From: Emcibacter sp.
Lineage (GTDB): Bacteria > Pseudomonadota > Alphaproteobacteria > Sphingomonadales > Emcibacteraceae
Length of the DNA stretch: 8,168 nt
Reading direction: 5' to 3'
Assembly (NCBI GenBank): GCA_023142175.1
Contig: JAGLJX010000366.1
Span: 1-8,168, forward strand
Shown here: positions 6,871 to 8,168 of the stretch, piece by piece
Layout: every line of letters begins with the position of its first letter
Position numbering within the stretch: position 1 is the stretch's first letter
Notes under the pieces: model-generated
What the model saw: only the letters and a program-made list of their open reading frames with translations
The model's database searches: none
Told to the model about the DNA's origin: nothing
Program-made: the position numbers and the translations under genes

Positions 6871-8168
6871 ATGGGTAAGGCACGTACCATTGGCCTGATT
6901 GTTGGTTTGTTATTTTTCATGATACCACTGTTCACGTCCGCCCCGCAGGGCATGAGCGATCCGGCGTGGAAAACGGCGGGCGTTGCCATGCTTCTGGCTT
7001 CTTGGTGGGCGACAGAGGTTCTGCCAATCCCGATCACCTCCCTGCTGCCGATGCTGTTATTCCCCGCCCTTGGCGTCATGACTATGGCCGAAAGCACCGC
7101 CCCCTTTGCCCGCCCTACCATCTTTCTGCTGCTCGGTGGTTTTATCATTGCCACGGCACTGGCGCGGTGGAATTTACACCGGCGGCTGGCGTTGAATATA
7201 CTGGTGCGGGTAGGCAGTAATCCGGCCTCAATCATTGGCGGCTTTATGGCGGCGACGGCGCTTATGTCCATGTGGATCAGCAATACCGCCAGCACGATCA
7301 TGATGATCCCCATCGCCCTGTCACTGGCCGGGGAAATCGTAAAAGACAGATCGACCAAACATCAGGGCTTTGTCCTGTGTCTGATTCTTGGTATCGCCTA
7401 TTCCGCCAGCATCGGCGGGCTGGGTACGCCTATCGGCACGCCGCCCAACCTGTTTGTGGTTAGTTTCATGAAAGAGACTTACGGCATTGAAATAAGTTTT
7501 TTAACATGGATGATGTTTGGTATTCCGACCGTGCTCATCATGACACCCATCGCATGGTTTGTGCTGACCAGATGGGCCTATCCTTTTAATCTGTCCGATG
7601 CGCCGGTGGCTCAGGATTTATTGCGTCAGAAACTGGCTGATATGGGTCCGATGCGGCTGCCGGAAAAAAGGGTGGCGTGGGTGTTTTTAGCAGTTGCGGC
7701 CTCGTGGGTATTCCGGCTGCCGTTACAGCAAAATCTGCATATCATGCTATGGCTTAATGACGCCATGATAGCCATCGGCGGGGCGACGATCCTGTTTATG
7801 ATCCCGTCCGGCGGCAAGACAGAAAAAGGCACGGCCTTATTGGACTGGGACAGTGCCAACCATATTCCCTGGGGGGTTCTGTTGCTGTTCGGCGGCGGGC
7901 TTAGTCTGGCGGCGGCGGTAAAAATATCCGGCCTTGCGGTTTGGCTGGGAACGGCCATGTCGGTCCTTGGTACTATGCCATTGATTCTGATAATCCTCTG
8001 TCTGGTGACGATGGTTATTTTCCTGACCGAACTGACCAGCAATACCGCCACTGTGGCGACCCTGCTTCCCGTGCTTGGTGCCTTGGCGGTGACCACGGGA
8101 ATTGACCCGATGATGCTGTTCGCGCCGGTGGCTCTGGCGGGAAGTTGCGCCTTCATGCTGCCGGTCGC
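6871..8168 (+). CDS. SLC13/DASS-family Na+-coupled di- or tricarboxylate transporter, C-terminus cut by window edge
   Basis: Inner-membrane symporter of the divalent anion:Na+ family (VcINDY, SdcS, NaDC relatives) that imports succinate, malate, citrate or similar anions with sodium. The frame is open to the edge: 432 codons, against about 460-490 in family members, so roughly 30-60 residues are missing. Both SNT signatures that form the Na+ and carboxylate sites in VcINDY are present: Ser137-Asn138-Thr139 (WISNTAST) and Ser390-Asn391-Thr392 (ELTSNTATV). The loop GGLGTPIGTPPNLFV follows the first half, and the visible end GSCAFMLPV is the usual sequence just before the second TPPN loop. The inverted-repeat membrane architecture is evident from many hydrophobic helices. 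The start is supported by a good ribosome site. It is divergent from kbl-tdh. Exact substrate is not readable, and some relatives carry sulfate. Confidence 0.9.
   Translation, partial: MGKARTIGLIVGLLFFMIPLFTSAPQGMSDPAWKTAGVAMLLASWWATEVLPIPITSLLPMLLFPALGVMTMAESTAPFARPTIFLLLGGFIIATALARWNLHRRLALNILVRVGSNPASIIGGFMAATALMSMWISNTASTIMMIPIALSLAGEIVKDRSTKHQGFVLCLILGIAYSASIGGLGTPIGTPPNLFVVSFMKETYGIEISFLTWMMFGIPTVLIMTPIAWFVLTRWAYPFNLSDAPVAQDLLRQKLADMGPMRLPEKRVAWVFLAVAASWVFRLPLQQNLHIMLWLNDAMIAIGGATILFMIPSGGKTEKGTALLDWDSANHIPWGVLLLFGGGLSLAAAVKISGLAVWLGTAMSVLGTMPLILIILCLVTMVIFLTELTSNTATVATLLPVLGALAVTTGIDPMMLFAPVALAGSCAFMLPV

Noticed and set aside
6852..7358. 168-codon open frame on the minus strand within the SLC13 gene
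   Set aside because: It would overlap the transporter start and run antisense to the conserved first SNT motif; no domain is recognisable.
7626..8156. 176-codon open frame on the minus strand within the SLC13 gene
   Set aside because: Antisense to the second SNT region of the transporter; composition is that of an opposite-strand shadow.

Overview
The window looks like ordinary chromosomal DNA from a Gram-negative bacterium. An outer-membrane beta-barrel gene shows an outer membrane, and the protein sequences resemble proteobacterial families. The Tdh N-terminus reads most like alphaproteobacterial versions from memory; that is an impression, not a search result. Base composition is intermediate. 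Sodium-coupled transporter families at both ends fit a marine or brackish lifestyle, but this is inference.

Layout. (1) 1-1119, minus: an inner-membrane NhaC-family antiporter whose C-terminus lies beyond the left edge. (2) 1120-1451: a divergent intergenic region carrying a good FNR/Anr/FixK-type palindrome just upstream of the next gene. (3) 1452-2687, plus: an outer-membrane porin of the alginate-export type, with a signal peptide and a C-terminal Phe, followed by a strong intrinsic terminator. (4) 2849-3898 and 3961-4431, plus: a Tas-like aldo/keto reductase, then methionine sulfoxide reductase A, 62 bases apart. (5) 4521-6760, minus: the kbl-tdh threonine degradation operon, with the stop of kbl overlapping the start of tdh. 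(6) 6761-6870: a short divergent promoter region. (7) 6871-8168, plus: an SLC13/DASS divalent-anion:Na+ symporter whose last roughly 30-60 residues lie beyond the right edge.

How the genes work together. Tdh oxidises L-threonine to 2-amino-3-ketobutyrate, and Kbl splits this with CoA into glycine and acetyl-CoA. The divergent transporter may import di- or tricarboxylates. The porin probably admits small polar or anionic solutes, possibly under oxygen control. Tas and MsrA are both NADPH- or thioredoxin-linked redox housekeeping enzymes. I see no mobile element, RNA gene, CRISPR array, phage gene or defence system, and nothing that amounts to a new multi-gene system. The points most worth a second look are the FNR-like box at the porin, an altered GDRV motif plus a four-residue insertion in Tdh, and a 13-base palindrome in the leader of the SLC13 gene.
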